A stretch of DNA of 64,000 bases from Cercis canadensis (lineage: Eukaryota > Streptophyta > Magnoliopsida > Fabales > Fabaceae): assembly GCA_003255065.1 (NCBI GenBank), contig QAOA01001205.1, forward strand, positions 209,957 through 273,956, in the 5' to 3' direction. A program made the position numbers and the translations under genes. Below, in pieces: positions 45,723 through 58,253 of the stretch (the stretch's first letter is position 1; every line of letters begins with the position of its first letter). The notes below the pieces were generated by a model, which did no database searches, was not told the origin of the DNA, and saw only the letters and a program-made list of their open reading frames with translations.

Positions 45723-47568
45723 CTGTCCTCCTCTCCCTCCATGCCTTTCTTTCTTATTATTCTCTAATTCTCTTCTTGGAATGATGTACCGTGTGATGTA
45801 GTGCCCAGTCTGCACATAGAGGGTGGACTTTTAGGTCTTCCAAATACCCCTGGTCTCTACTCAAATTATTAAAAATGTTAAAAGTGTTTATATAATATCT
45901 TCATTATGTGTAATTATTATGTTTTAATCTTAGAAGGCTAACCAACTTATATTAGGGATTGAAATAGTACAACTATTCACAAGGCTTAATCACTTATTTT
46001 CATTTGGTTAGTTTTAAGTGTTGGTAAGATGGATAAGAGCATGATACTTATGTTAATCTCTAAAGAAAAAATATCCCAATCCTTTTCATTCCAAGAAGCA
46101 ATATTAAATATTAAAGCTACATTTCTTTGGTTCACTTGCAACAGTTTAATTGGCTCAGAAAAGTGTTCGGCCACGTATACTTGGCCATTATTGAGTTATA
46201 GCAATGCATATCTAACCATAGATGCCGCCAGAATGGACAATTAACATTGTGTACTGCACACACCATGCTCTCTTTAGTATAAGTTTGCATGCAATTTGTT
46301 GATAGCAACTTTCGGAATTTAGCTGAAAAAACATGAGTCTTGTAGTCACATTTGTGATGTATAGAAAACATCACATTGCTCAACTTGCTTCTTCTGTTTG
46401 ACCAAGACACCTATCTTATTCAATAAAATGTACATTTTCATTTCTGTAGCCCTTAAACAAATATCAAAGGCGTGTGGTCGAGTAGCATCTAAATTGTTTT
46501 CAAAATTTATGAGTCATGTTTGAACTTGAAAGCGTAATTAAAAGTATTCGAAAAAAAGCCCTTAAAATAATTTTTTATGTTAACAACATGTAGAGTGTAT
46601 GATTGGGTTCTCAACATTTTGTATTATATATTATGTAGTGTTATGTTAATATCAATATTGATACATGACATCAAGTGACATTGAATCTCTAAACTTAAAG
46701 GTAACATTTAAATTTAGAGTTGTTATCAAAGTAAAAAAAAAAAAATTGATACTTGATATTCACATAAAAGAAAAAAAGAGATTGATACTTGACATTGTTG
46801 GGGTTGGAGCAATGACCCATGGTCAAAAGATTCCACATAATGATCATTGTAAGTAAAAATACATGATGACCACTAACTCTAATGTGATAACCAAAAGACA
46901 ATTTTTTTTTATTTTAAAAATTTTCACTTTTCATTTCCGTTTCTGAAATTTCCTTTTCTGTAATTCTCTCTTAAGATATTACAAGTCAGGACGATTCCGT
47001 GATGAGCGGTCCGCGTCTCCATAACCTTCGACGTTCACACTGAAGCTGTAAAATAGATAGATTAAGAAAAAACAAAGGAAACACCTGTCAATAAACTAAA
47101 AAAGCATGCTTCCCAATGGGGCTTCGCCACGTAGTAATGCAAAGCCTGCCAATTGCGAACGTGTAGAACCTCTCACGTCACTTGGACCTTCCCACACCGG
47201 ACAAATCGGATAAAATATATATATAATATTTTTAATCAATAGATCTCCCCCATTTTTATTTTGCTTTTTATCAAATTTTCTAACTTAGCGCTGAAAAGCG
47301 CACCCATTCGCGGTACGCATCTTTTTGTTGTCAAGCAAACAGCACCCTATGCAGCAAATCAGCAATAGCATCTTCTTCCCCCGCATCCACACCACAGCGC
47401 CACCCCTAGCTCCAACAACTACCCTGAGCCTGGGGCGTATTGACTATTGCGCACAGACCCCACTGTTCTATTCGCATGCAAAATTCTGCTCCACCTCAAC
47501 TACCTCACCAAAAATATTCTCAAATTTGAAATCTTAATCATTTTATTTATATTTTGTTGATATAGGAA
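45723..47568. other. Intergenic and GH28 upstream region
   Basis: 45,780-46,900 is AT-rich with overlapping short frames on both strands and no family motif. 47,270-47,540 is GC-richer and probably the leader of the GH28 gene. A TTGTTGATATAG just before the ATG resembles a splice acceptor, so a leader intron is possible. Confidence 0.35.
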
Positions 47569-50500
47569 ATGGAACCGGAGAAAGCATTATTTGGTGGTGT
47601 CATCATGGGTAATTTTATGAGACCCTCATCGGTAATCCTTTTGCTACTATTCACTCTCATAACGTTTTTGTCGTTTCAACCTCCGACAACGGTTTTCCCG
47701 ATATGGTTAATGTCGGGTTGGTCAAAATCTGACGACGTCGACTCGGGGGATCCAGGAAGCTGTTCCGATTTCTTTCAGGGCGTCCACCAGAGAAAGTTTG
47801 TTATGTCGATCAAGGATTTCGGTGGGGTTGGTGACGGCAACACTTCCAACACCGAATCGTTTCGGAGGGCGATACGTTACATGCAGCGTTTTGTGGACCA
47901 AGGTGGGTCCCAGCTGAATATTCCCAGGGGGAGGTGGCTCACTGGAAGTTTTAATCTCACCAGTAATTTCACACTTTTTCTTGAGGAGGGTGCTGTTATT
48001 TTGGGCTCTCAGGTCTCCACAACCGCAACCATCTCTCTCTCCTTCTCCTTTACTTTTTGTTTGTTTGTTTCATTCATTTATTTTCCTTTGATGTGATATC
48101 TCCTTTTGTTCTTCAATTATATTTAGTTTTTATCCAGCTGAACGCATCTGGATTTCATCGATGACTTATTTGGCTGCAACCTAGTTTATTTTAGTTTAGT
48201 TTAGTAATGGGTAAATGATAAAACTAAAGTTGTTATTTTTTGTTGAGAAAATTACAAAATTTGAAGACTTGAATAAGTTGTGCTTTCATTGCTCTTGGTC
48301 CTTCCAGTCCGGAATAGGCCCCGGGTTTTCTTTCAGATAGTGATAAATCTTTGAAATGTAGCGAACCTTCTTGTTCATTCCAATTCAATTATGGCCTACA
48401 AATAATAGTGGGAAGTGACATTCTTCCTGAGGAAAAAGGTAAGGTGGGTGTTCGAAAATAAGAGAGCATCACTGTAAATTAAATATGTTTACAAGAAACG
48501 CAAGGCAAAGAAAAAAAAAAAAAAGGAATTCAGGTCCTCATGCTTATGCTTTTCTTTTTCTTGATCTTTCCACGGAAAAGTAGTGAGAATGTCGCCTTTT
48601 ATGACTTGTCACCAAATAATACCTCTTTCGTCCTACTCCTTTATGACATTTTACACACATTTTCCCCTCTAGATTCGGCATTATATTATACTCCCCGAAA
48701 TTTGACGAGTGATGGAAGTATGATCTCTTCGCGTAGTATTGGTCTTGTGACAGTGTTGTAGACCGAGTGGTGATTTGGACAAGTGATTTTCCTCTTGTCC
48801 TGCTTAATTTTCTTCTTTCATTCTTTCTAAGAAGCCATGATTCTGACATATTCTCTCTATTGAGTTTTTTATTTTTTTTAATTATTAATTTTGAAGTTTT
48901 CATTAATAGGATCCAAAAGACTGGCCTATAATTGAGCCGTTGCCCTCTTACGGAAGAGGGAGGGAGAGATTAGGTGGAAGACATATTAGCCTTATACATG
49001 GAAATGGCCTCCGCAATGTTGTCATTACAGGTATCTATACTTGGGTTTGCTTGGAATTGGAACTGTTTTTCTTTCCTTCAACTCCATTTGGTGTAATCAC
49101 AAATTGCCCAGAGAAAAAAGAGAGAAGTAACTATTTTTCCAGACCAATGAAGTGTAGTTATCTATCTGTTATTTGAAAACATTTCATTATTGCTTGTGAT
49201 TCTATTAGCATGGGAAAAACCAGGAAATTATTTAGGCCAAGTGTGTAACATTTGTTCATCCACTTTAAGAATGAAGTGCATGGTTTGTTAATGGGCATTT
49301 AATTACTTATCTGGTTTTGCAGGACAGAATGGGACAGTTGATGGTCAAGGGAAGATGTGGTGGGAACTTTGGTGGAACAGAACATTGGGACACACGAGAG
49401 GTCACCTCCTTGAACTAATGAACTCGGATAATGTTCTCATCTCAAACCTTACCTTTCTCAATTCTCCCTTTTGGACCATCCATCCTGTTTACTGCAGGTT
49501 TGTTCTTATTCGCTATTTATTACTTCCGTACGTGTCATAATAAAGATTTTAAATGCTGCTTATCTTTTTTAGGAGTCGAAGCCAAAAGGCATTTGACTCT
49601 TCCTGATCTAGAAAACATTTCTACTTTTCTCCACACAACAGCTTTAGATGATTTTTGTGAAACAATTGTATGTATCCTGCCCTGGTTCTATGCGTTTGAT
49701 ATATCATAAAACAAACTCAATTTAACGACACCATATTAAAAGCTTAATGAATTTTTGCTTTTGTAACAGCAGAAATGCTTGAGAGCTAATAATCAGCTGT
49801 GTTTCGTTTCAGTAACGTTGTTATCAAAGGGATGACAATCCTTGCTCCTCTTAATGCCCCAAATACTGATGGCATAGACCCAGGTTTACCCTTTGTTACT
49901 ACTATCCCCTTTTTCTTGAATTCTGCTATGCTGCTTCGTTTGAAACTACTTCCAAAAAATCAAGTGGAGAAATGGTAGACATAAATTAATAGTCATTAAT
50001 AAGTGAATTTCCTTTCTGACAAATGCAATGGCAGACTCAAGTACCAATGTCTGTATTGAAGATAACTACATAGAAAGTGGAGATGATCTTGTAGCCATCA
50101 AGAGTGGGTGGGATCAATACGGAATCACCATGGGCCGTCCTAGCACAAATATCATAGTGAGGAGAGTTTCTGGCACTACCCCTACTTGTTCTGGTGTAGG
50201 AATAGGTAGTGAAATGTCTGGGGGAATCTCAAATATATTAATTGAGAATTTGCATATTTGGGATTCAGCGGCTGGTGTGCGTATAAAATCTGATAAAGGC
50301 AGAGGGGGTTATATAGCAAATGTCAGTATAAGTGATATACAAATGGAGAGAGTCAAGATACCCATTAGGTTCAGCAGAGGTTCAAATGACCATCCTGATG
50401 ACGGATGGGATCCGAAAGCTGTTCCCAAATTTAAGGGCATTTCTATTAGTAATGTGATCAGTGTAAATTCAACAAAAGCCCCAGTTTTGGAAGGCATAGA

Positions 50501-50669
50501 GGATGCTTCATTTGAAGGCTTATGCTTTAAAAACATCACCCTACTTGGCGTAGCCTCATCTGCAAAATGGCGTTGTGAGTATGTTTCAGGCTTTGCTGCT
50601 GAGGTATTTCCTGTGCCATGTCCTGAGTTGCAGAACAATGACACTTCATCCCGGTGTTCACCTTCCTGA
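47569..50669 (+). CDS. GH28 polygalacturonase-like glycosidase
   Basis: Pectin-active glycoside hydrolase family 28 protein, expected at the cell wall or in the secretory path. Five exons, 47569-48012, 48910-49030, 49323-49497, 49813-49883 and 50035-50669, give 481 aa. Residues about 20-45 form one hydrophobic segment near the N-terminus (signal anchor or signal peptide). The domain starts at FVMSIKDFGGVGDG, the typical GH28 opening. Catalytic motifs: NTDGIDPDS and SGDDLVAIKSG keep the acidic residues, and VRIKSDKGRGG is the RIK substrate site. The usual GHG is replaced by GIGSEMSGG, as I recall for a large plant GH28 clade, so classical endo-polygalacturonase activity should not be assumed. 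A start at Met13 (MGNFMRPSS) is also possible. Confidence 0.92.
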
Positions 50670-51016
50670 TTTCTTTCCAACATTTATGGTATGGGGATTC
50701 GCTCACACATTATTTTTTGTGATTGTGATTGAGCAAATTGTTTGTGGATTGAACCGAAATGAGTATGACTGAATCGGTCTTGTGAGGCCGAATGACATGT
50801 TCTTGCCATGGGTTGCTCTGGCGCAATCGTATATATTGCTAAAAACTTGAACATGCAGAGCGTCATTGGAGTGATAACATGTTCTCTGAATCATTACAGT
50901 AGCTGAAAATATTTGCAGTTGCACCTTCTGAGATGGCTGAAAATACTTGCAGTTGAAGTTAGAGGTATACAGGATGATTCCCCAGTTTTCTGAGATGAGA
51001 TGTCTTTCATTTTATT

Positions 51017-51049
<33 letters not shown>

Positions 51050-52287
51050 GTTGTTGTTGTTTCTTGTATAGTGTGTAGAAAACAATTTTGATTGAGAGAT
51101 TAGCCAAGATCATGATTATCAATTACAATTGTGTGTTTTTAATGGTATTTTTTTGTTTTTTAAAGAGATTTTTTTAAAATTTCTTTTTCACTAATTCCCC
51201 CTTATTTGAAATAGATTCATTGAAACTGGATAGCTGTGTTCTCACATACAGACTATTTCAAAGCCTGCAGTAGCTCCAAGACTCTCATAACCTGTAGCTG
51301 TTGCAGCCTTAAGATTCATATTAGCAAAGACCCCACAAGATCAAATTCAAGGCCTTATTTACCTTTTTTTTTTTTTTGGTCCAAGGACCCTGCATATATA
51401 TGCAATGTAATATAACTGAATCAAAATTTGATCGGCAGAGCACATTCAATTCATCAATGGCCTTGGCCTACCTTAAAACTGAACATCACTGCGCATGAGT
51501 CAAGACAAGACCCAGGGCTGGTTGCACAATACGGTGGAGTTTGCTGGGCTGGGCTGAATTCTCTTGGACTTTCAATCAACATTTGGTGTAAATGGCCAGG
51601 TAGCAACCCATTAATATTATATTATCACCCATGAAGTTGTCTTTTCAAGCCACAAAAAAAAAAAAAAAAAAAANAAAAAAAAAAAAAAAAAAAAAAAAAA
51701 CGCACAGTCCATGTCATCCAAAATAGAAACATGGCCTAAAAATTGACAGAATAGCTTACTTGAATTTGACCCTTCAAAACTGGATACTTGTTAATGTTAT
51801 CTCAGATAATTACTGAATCAGAACTCAGGCCATGCCTCAGACTCAGATAGCACCTGCTAACATTCCACTCAACAGTATTGGTGGTCTATTCCACACATGG
51901 AATTAATTCCTCCTTATTAACAGAACCTTCAAGTTCCATATCTCAAGGATAATTGGCATCTGAGACCAGTCTTGGAATTTCAGGACTAGTTTAGGACAGG
52001 ACATACAGTCCCCACCCCCCTAATTTGAATAATGTTTCTTTCAAGCAATGCACTTCTTACATCACACTTAACTTTAAATCTAGTAGTGAACTCCAAGACT
52101 GTCATAACTTGTAGTTCTTGCAACCCCTAACACTCAAATTAGCCAAGATCCCACAACATCAAGACCTTATTTATGTGTGGAGTGGACATACCTATTCATA
52201 TTTATATATATGTATATTGAAGAAGACTAATTATTCATCCAGGATCAAAACCAAAAAAGAATCGATCATAACTTCGTAAGAATCAAG
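50670..52287. other. GH28 3' flank and germin-like upstream region
   Basis: 50,670-51,000 is probably 3' UTR. A compound microsatellite (TTTA, then ATT, then GTT units) lies at about 51,010-51,062. A poly-A tract with one N lies at 51,655-51,700. GTAGTGAACTCCAAGACTGTCATAACTTGTAG-like sequence near 52,080 repeats a segment near 51,270, showing a short local duplication. TATATATATG at about 52,203 is a candidate TATA box for the germin-like gene. Confidence 0.4.
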
Positions 52288-53001
52288 ATGAATTCCCATG
52301 CTTTCATTCTCTTTACTTTTTTGTTTTTTTGCTGTGCCAGCATCAAAATTTGCTTGGCAGATTTTGATAATCTGCAGGATGCTTGTCCAGCAGCTCCACC
52401 CGGACAGCAGACCATATTCATCAACGGGCTTCCCTGCAAGAACCCAGCCAACATCATTGCTCAAGATTTCAAGACCACGGAATTAAGCAAGGCTGGTTCC
52501 ACAGACAAGATTTTTGGTTTCTCGATGAACATTGTCAATGCAGCAAAGTTCCCTGGCCTGAATACTCTTGGCCTCTCAATTGGTAGAATTGACATTGATG
52601 TGGATGGCCAGCTATTCCTCCATTATCATCCAAGGGCTACTGAGATGATCTTTGTCACCAAAGGTATCTTGGTCGCTGGATTTCTTGACACCAAGAACCA
52701 GCTCTTCCAAAAATTTCTCAAGGAGGGTGACGTGTTTGTGTTCCCCAAAGGTTTATTCCACTTCTGTCTGAATACTGGTTTTGAAGTTGTCACTCTCATC
52801 TCAGCGTTCAACAGCCAAAATCCAGGGGTGGTGTCCATAGTTGATACACAGTTTGCTACCACATTGGATTCATATTCATTAGACAACCTAAAGAGGAGAC
52901 TCATCTCACTATCTGCTTCGGAAGTTCGTCGCAGTAACAATTCAACTTTGCTGGGATCCGACACCCGCAGCAGCCATTTCAGATTCCAAAATAATATCTA
53001 G
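52288..53001 (+). CDS. Germin-like protein (cupin)
   Basis: Secreted manganese cupin of the germin-like family; members may have superoxide dismutase or oxalate oxidase activity or none, acting in the apoplast. It is intronless, 237 aa. Residues 1-24 form a signal peptide (hydrophobic core, cleavage near CLA/DF). The paired cysteines DACPAAP and NGLPCKNP are present. Cupin box 1 is FLHYHPRATEM with the two His and the Glu that bind metal; box 2 is FPKGLFHFCLNTG with the third His. The tail after about residue 200 (from LISLSASEV on) is Ser/Arg/Asn-rich and a little longer than in many germins. Metal ligands are complete, so it should be an active fold; the enzyme activity cannot be told from sequence. 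Confidence 0.93.
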   Translation: MNSHAFILFTFLFFCCASIKICLADFDNLQDACPAAPPGQQTIFINGLPCKNPANIIAQDFKTTELSKAGSTDKIFGFSMNIVNAAKFPGLNTLGLSIGRIDIDVDGQLFLHYHPRATEMIFVTKGILVAGFLDTKNQLFQKFLKEGDVFVFPKGLFHFCLNTGFEVVTLISAFNSQNPGVVSIVDTQFATTLDSYSLDNLKRRLISLSASEVRRSNNSTLLGSDTRSSHFRFQNNI

Positions 53002-54110
53002 TCAGATTTGTTTTACAGTGCTACTATTTATTGAAGGCACGCTATATGTATATGTTGGAATTGGTGCTGGCATGAGTTGGTGGGTGAAATCAGTTGTCAT
53101 GAATATCACACTTAATGCAACTAGTAGTTTTTAACAGTCCTTTCTTTAGACTAGCTGCTGCATCAATCCTACAGATGAACTGCTCGGTCTTACAAATTCA
53201 GTAGGTATTTCTCTCACGCAATTCATTACTCAATTTTATTGTCCTTTCTGTCTTCTGCTTAAAATGGAAGGACTTCAGTCAAGGCCTCAGTATCAGAATG
53301 TTAGACGAAATTGCTAATGGACCAAATATATGTAGTTAAGTAAGCATCAATGGCTTGAATGTAAAAAATGCAGCAGTATCACAACCAGCATTATTTGTAT
53401 CAAGGGAAATGTTCCCAATGCTGTCAAATTGTTTGCTTGTTGCATTTTTTGCTAGTTTCACCAAATTTCTATTTCCCTTGATTTACACCATGTTTCTCTG
53501 AAGATCTGCTATACAAATAACAAAAATTAAGCATGAACCTTTAAACTTATTTCAACTAATATCCTAACAGTTAGTCTATATACATATTTCTCAGATGTAA
53601 TTCTAATGTTCTAGAACATGAACATCCTACTCTTTCCTCCTCCGTGAACTGTGTACTAGAAAGGCCTTTAAAAAGAGAAAAGGAGGGCTACAACAATATG
53701 AAAAAAAAGAAAAAAATTATCATAGCACTTAACTGTATGAAAAATGGGAAAAATGATGAAGTGCAAGAAAATTCCTTGCAAAGTAAGCAATCTTGTCAGC
53801 TACTCCATATTTGGTGATCACTGAAAGTATTTCCTAGTCTGAAGGCTAAATGAAAATATACACCAGGTTTTCTTTTGTTTCCTCCATTCTATCTCCCAAT
53901 ACCAATCATGCCCATATAACCATAGCAATAACTGTTCTCTCGTGGGTTCAGCATGCATGCTGATCCTTGGTAGATGTTGCAGCTTCCAATACTCGGGCAA
54001 TGGAACTAGGAAGCCCGATATTTAAGAGCTATAGAAAACTTTTAGACAAAATCCAATTTGAATGGGTCAGAGTCATCTGAGAACAAATTCATATCTACCA
54101 ACCAACCTGA
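53002..54110. other. Intergenic between germin-like and SWIM genes
   Basis: The two genes converge here, so both 3' UTRs lie in this stretch. No other gene or element was recognised. Confidence 0.35.
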
Positions 54111-57032
54111 TCATCTTAATCGTGACACTCTCTTTCGCTTTCGACTCTTCTTACGTACAACAGCACTTTTTGCATTACTGTTCCCAGGAGGAAGAGCCAA
54201 ACTTGATGATCGTTTGCCCATGTAGGTTCTGCCTTTCTTGGAAACCCATTTCAAAGGCATACTATTAACCATGGTGCCAATGTCACTCGAGTTATTCAGC
54301 TTCACAAGTTTTTGGATTTGATCTAGTATCTGGTAGGTCCAAGCCATTGACAGATCCAATGCAATTGAATCATCCAGGGGTTTTCTCTGCAGATCCATCA
54401 ACACCTCTTTGAACGACTGAAAAGACATGGAGGGCTGACAACCTTGAAGACTTTCACAAATCATGTTCACCTTGATGACATGTTTGCAAAGGTTACCTTG
54501 CATTGACCAAGAACAATCACAGAATGCAAATTCGGAACCTGGATTCCACACTAAATGTGTTAAGCTGCTATCTTTCTGGCTCAGAACTTTGGCAAAGAGG
54601 TGGTCTTTATCATCCAAGGTGATGGCAGAGTCAGGAATTAGCAATGCTCGATGCCATGATGTAGAAGCAACATATTCCTCCTTTACATTCTGGAAAGAAT
54701 CACTTTCATCAGCGTAACGGTCAAGCCAATAGCTTGAATGCAACTCAGTTGTTAACTTGTGCACTAACCAATCAACTCTTCGCAGTGCCCCAAGGTGTGA
54801 ATCATCAAAAAGTTTTGCTTTCAATTTCACATGATAGGCTTCAATGGCACCAGAAGCCTCCTGGCTAGCTAGTGGAAGAGTTCTCATTGTTGAAAGCCAC
54901 ATTTCTGTTCAAAACATTTAAAAAAAAAAAAAAGGAAAAGAAGGAGGGGTGAAGCAAATTAATAAATCAATGACCATGTCCATAACTTCAGAAGCAAAAT
55001 TTTTAAAACAATTTCTTAAGTGATGTATGGATGCCATGCATGCATCCAATATGTGTTCAGCTAGACAAGTGTTTTTGTGTGCATGCAAGAGAGGAGGAAG
55101 ATCTAACCAATCTTAGGCACCCAGGTGGCTCTGAAATATTCCATGAAAGCAGTTTGGTCAACAAAATCCAGGACAAATTGCTCCAAGGCAACAGATGTAT
55201 TAACTCCACCCCAAATACTGTACACGACAGTCCCAAGACGCTTGAAAATTTCCCGCTGAACCTCAACGTTACTGCATTTCTTAACAATATTCCTTAGCCA
55301 TGATCTACGAACACGCCAAAGCGAGAATAGGACAGGGCAGCCAAATATATCTCTGTAAAATTAGTCAATACTAGTAAGACAATTATCAAATCTACATAAA
55401 TTTAAGTCAAACTAATTTTTAAAGCCATAAATCTTGCCTCAAAAGATCAATTTCAGCTGCTGCATCATCAATTAAAAATCCACTGACTTTCCATCCAGGT
55501 TCAATACTGCGAGCTCGATCAAGTAAAGCTTTCATCCACTTAGACACATCGGGCTTTGCAAAACTACGTGTAATAACCCATGCAACAGGCAGAGCATGTT
55601 CTCTTGAATCAAACACAAGAAGTGTGAATAATGGATACTGCCGTTAAGAAAAGATAACCAAGTTAGGACAATAAACACAGATGAGGAAAAAAAAATATTG
55701 AAAAAAAAATTACTTTTAGTCTCTTGATGCCAAAGGTTGAGTCAGCTGCAACGAGACTTCGATGACCAAAACGAACCATTTGTTGCAACTGCCATTCTGT
55801 TTGGATCCCCAGGATAAAAGGGTCCGACTCTGAAGTATCTTGATAAAAGAATACAGACTTTTTATTTCGTTCAACCCACATGCGAATGCTGGCTTGATCA
55901 TCTAGGTCCAACTCATGGGTAGACCTTTTGATAATCATCCCTAGTTTGTGGACATACTGAGAGGCAAGGCTTTTTACTTTTGCATTTGAACCACAATAGC
56001 GCTGAATACCCTCAATATGTTTCTCCAAGATATTCTCTTCAGGAATGCCCAGATAGATCATAGACATAGTTTGCTGCTGAATTTCATTACATATATATGG
56101 AATTTTCTTGGCACCTGGTCCAATGGCATCTCTGTCGAGTGGTCCATGACAGACAAAACCAGACTTGTTAACGTGGCGCCTCTCATTATATATAACAAGC
56201 ACAAGTGAAGGACGGGCATAAAGACGCTTGATAACAAAATGACAAGTACAACCACGCATTGATTGAGGTCTAGCAGCACGGTTTCGAGTGTTAAGACGAT
56301 ATCTTCGACTAGGTAATATACCTCCACCTTCCCCATAGTTTTCTGGACCAAATGAGCACCAATACCTTCAAAGGGGGAAAAAAAGAAAGTTCAACTTGAG
56401 AACGCAAGTATTGGAAACCTGAATGGGCAAATGGCCACTTTCCAGCAAAATAGCTGCTTTTATATAACTTTGTTATAGTCTGCTATTTATCTCAAATCCC
56501 ATAACATAATCGAAGCAATAACAACAGACAAAAGGATTGACCTTGTGAGCATGTCTAACATTTGGGAAGTTAACAGGGATCAAAATTTTCAAAAAGGGAA
56601 GTATGATTTCACACTTCCAACACGTTACTCTAAAAACAAGAAAGAAAGCAAGAAAAGTCTGGAAAATTTTAACAAATGTTCAAAATCCAAACTATTAGAT
56701 GATCAGAATAAATTCAAAACTTAATCATTTGAATGAAGCGTAAGAGGCATGCTAGAAACTTACAGTCTATATTCCAGATATTCATCATCCTTGTACTCCT
56801 TTAAGCTGCCCATAGATCGTTTTCTTCCTCTCTCAATATGAAATCGTGTTGGGCACTCCACATTAGAACATTCACCAATTATAAAAGCATCAACTCGCTC
56901 ATAAGGAATGAGGGCAACATCATCTTGATGCTCATTAGTGCCAAACTTGGTCCAAGTCAAATCAGCAGAACAAAAATCCTCCCCAGATGGGTCTTGCAGA
57001 GGAATATCAGCAATTGATTCAATTATAGCCAT
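54111..57032 (-). CDS. SWIM zinc-finger protein with MULE-transposase-like core
   Basis: Five minus-strand exons, 56764-57032, 55714-56365, 55438-55637, 55108-55352 and 54111-54904, give 719 aa. The middle (about residues 240-400) resembles the MULE transposase domain: SLVAADSTFGIKRLKYPLF, HALPVAWVITRSF and FLIDDAAAEIDLLR. A SWIM finger, CDCSWSMQGNLCKH (CxCx9CxH), follows at about residue 590. The tail is basic (KKSRKRKRVSRLR), a likely nuclear localisation signal. I recall a single-copy Arabidopsis homologue (At1g60560, SWIM zinc-finger family) of similar length. Introns, a complete frame and no terminal repeats point to a domesticated transposase used as a host gene, perhaps DNA-binding. 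Intron 3 has a GC donor (TTGAG/GCAAGA). A leader intron ends at about 57,083. Confidence 0.9.
55353..55437 (-). other. GC-AG intron of the SWIM gene
   Basis: The minus-strand donor is TTTTGAG/GCAAGA and the acceptor TTTTACAG/AGATAT. Splicing here joins LLR to DIFGCPVLFSLW in frame. The exon otherwise reads into a stop after a few codons, and no GT donor occurs near enough to keep the frame. Length 85 bp. Confidence 0.8.
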
Positions 57033-57862
57033 GTGTTCACGTATATACGGGACCGTACTAAGTTATATATTCAGAGCCACCTCTGCAAAACAAAGTGCAT
57101 AGTAAATAAAACCAGTCGAAAAGAGGCAAAGATGAAAGAAACAAAATTTAATAGAAAATTTTAATCAGTTCATTCAGCTACATCTACCCACATCAGACAG
57201 AAGAGAATCGTATCGAAGTGAGCTAACATGAGATAGAGAATAACCTATCACATAAATAAAGGACTTTTTTGACATAGCAAGCTAAAAAGAGACAGATAAT
57301 TTTGCTCTGTTTTGCTGAAAAACTAAGCTAAACAATTCATACCAAACACAAATTCAGTGTTTAAAGACAAACCTTTTTTTTCTTGCATATTGGAAATTGA
57401 AAATTGAAATGATGATGACTCTGACTCGGCGAGTAATTCTCTTTCTTAGAACACAGAAGAAGGGTTTAGGCCTAGGGGATATTGCGAGTGAAGAAGTGGA
57501 GGGGAAGAAGAGAGGGAGTGGGGTTTTAGAAAAATGAGTGGTTTGGTTTGGCCCAAGTCAAAAATAATGGTACGCACTGCACAACGCAAGCGCAAACCAA
57601 ATGCAAATATAGAATAGAGATTCACCTGGGCTGGGATTCATGCCCCGTCACCTCTCCTATCCTAGATCAGAACAGAATCAGATTGCTAATAGACGACACC
57701 TAGCCCAGTACCGTTTCGACCACAGACATGTTTTCTGCTGCTTCTTTTTTTCCCTAAACTTGGTCGCAACGAAAGATGTTGGGCTATATGGGCCTCTCCG
57801 ATTGGGTTTTTATTGAGATGGAGCAACGGCTTGATGTATTGCCGGTTAACACATAATTTTTT
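57033..57862. other. SWIM gene leader and promoter
   Basis: A leader intron is suggested by TTTTGCAG/AGGTGG on the minus strand (acceptor at 57,083-57,084). The leader exon probably lies in 57,370-57,540, where purine-rich sequence on the plus strand becomes pyrimidine-rich on the sense strand. GGCCCA-type site II motifs occur nearby (about 57,550). Confidence 0.4.
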
Positions 57863-58253
57863 GGGAAAAGTCCTAAAAACTCTCTTGAATTATGCTCTTA
57901 TTGCACTTTACCACCCATGCTTCAAAAACGTAGGAAAGACCTCCTTGAACTTTCAAAATGTGTACTTTACCCCCCGACCCTAACGTCCGTTCATTAATGT
58001 GCACATAATGTGATTAATCTGGGCCATAGTGTAATTTTATAAGGGTATAAATGAAAATAAATTTATAAAAAGTGGGGTCAAAAAGTAATATTCAAAGAAT
58101 TTTGAGGTCAAATTGTAATTTTCAAATCTCTTCTTCCGTCCATTAATGGACGGACGTTAGGGTCTTGGGGGTAAAGTGCACATTTTGAAAGTTCAAGGAG
58201 GTCTTTCCTACGTTTTTGAAGCATGGGTGGTAAAGTGCAATAAGAGCATAGTT
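57863..58253. mobile_element. Hairpin repeat with near-identical arms, cut by a gap
   Basis: The left arm (57,893-58,000) and the reverse complement of the right arm (58,130-58,253) share long identical blocks, for example TGCTCTTATTGCACTTTACC, CCCATGCTTCAAAAACGTAG and GAAAGACCTCCTTGAACTTT. Only a few mismatches are visible. The left arm continues about 30-40 bp outward (GGGAAAAGTCCTAAAAACTC), whereas the right arm ends at the N run, so its end is missing in the gap. High arm identity suggests a young MITE. Confidence 0.7.
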
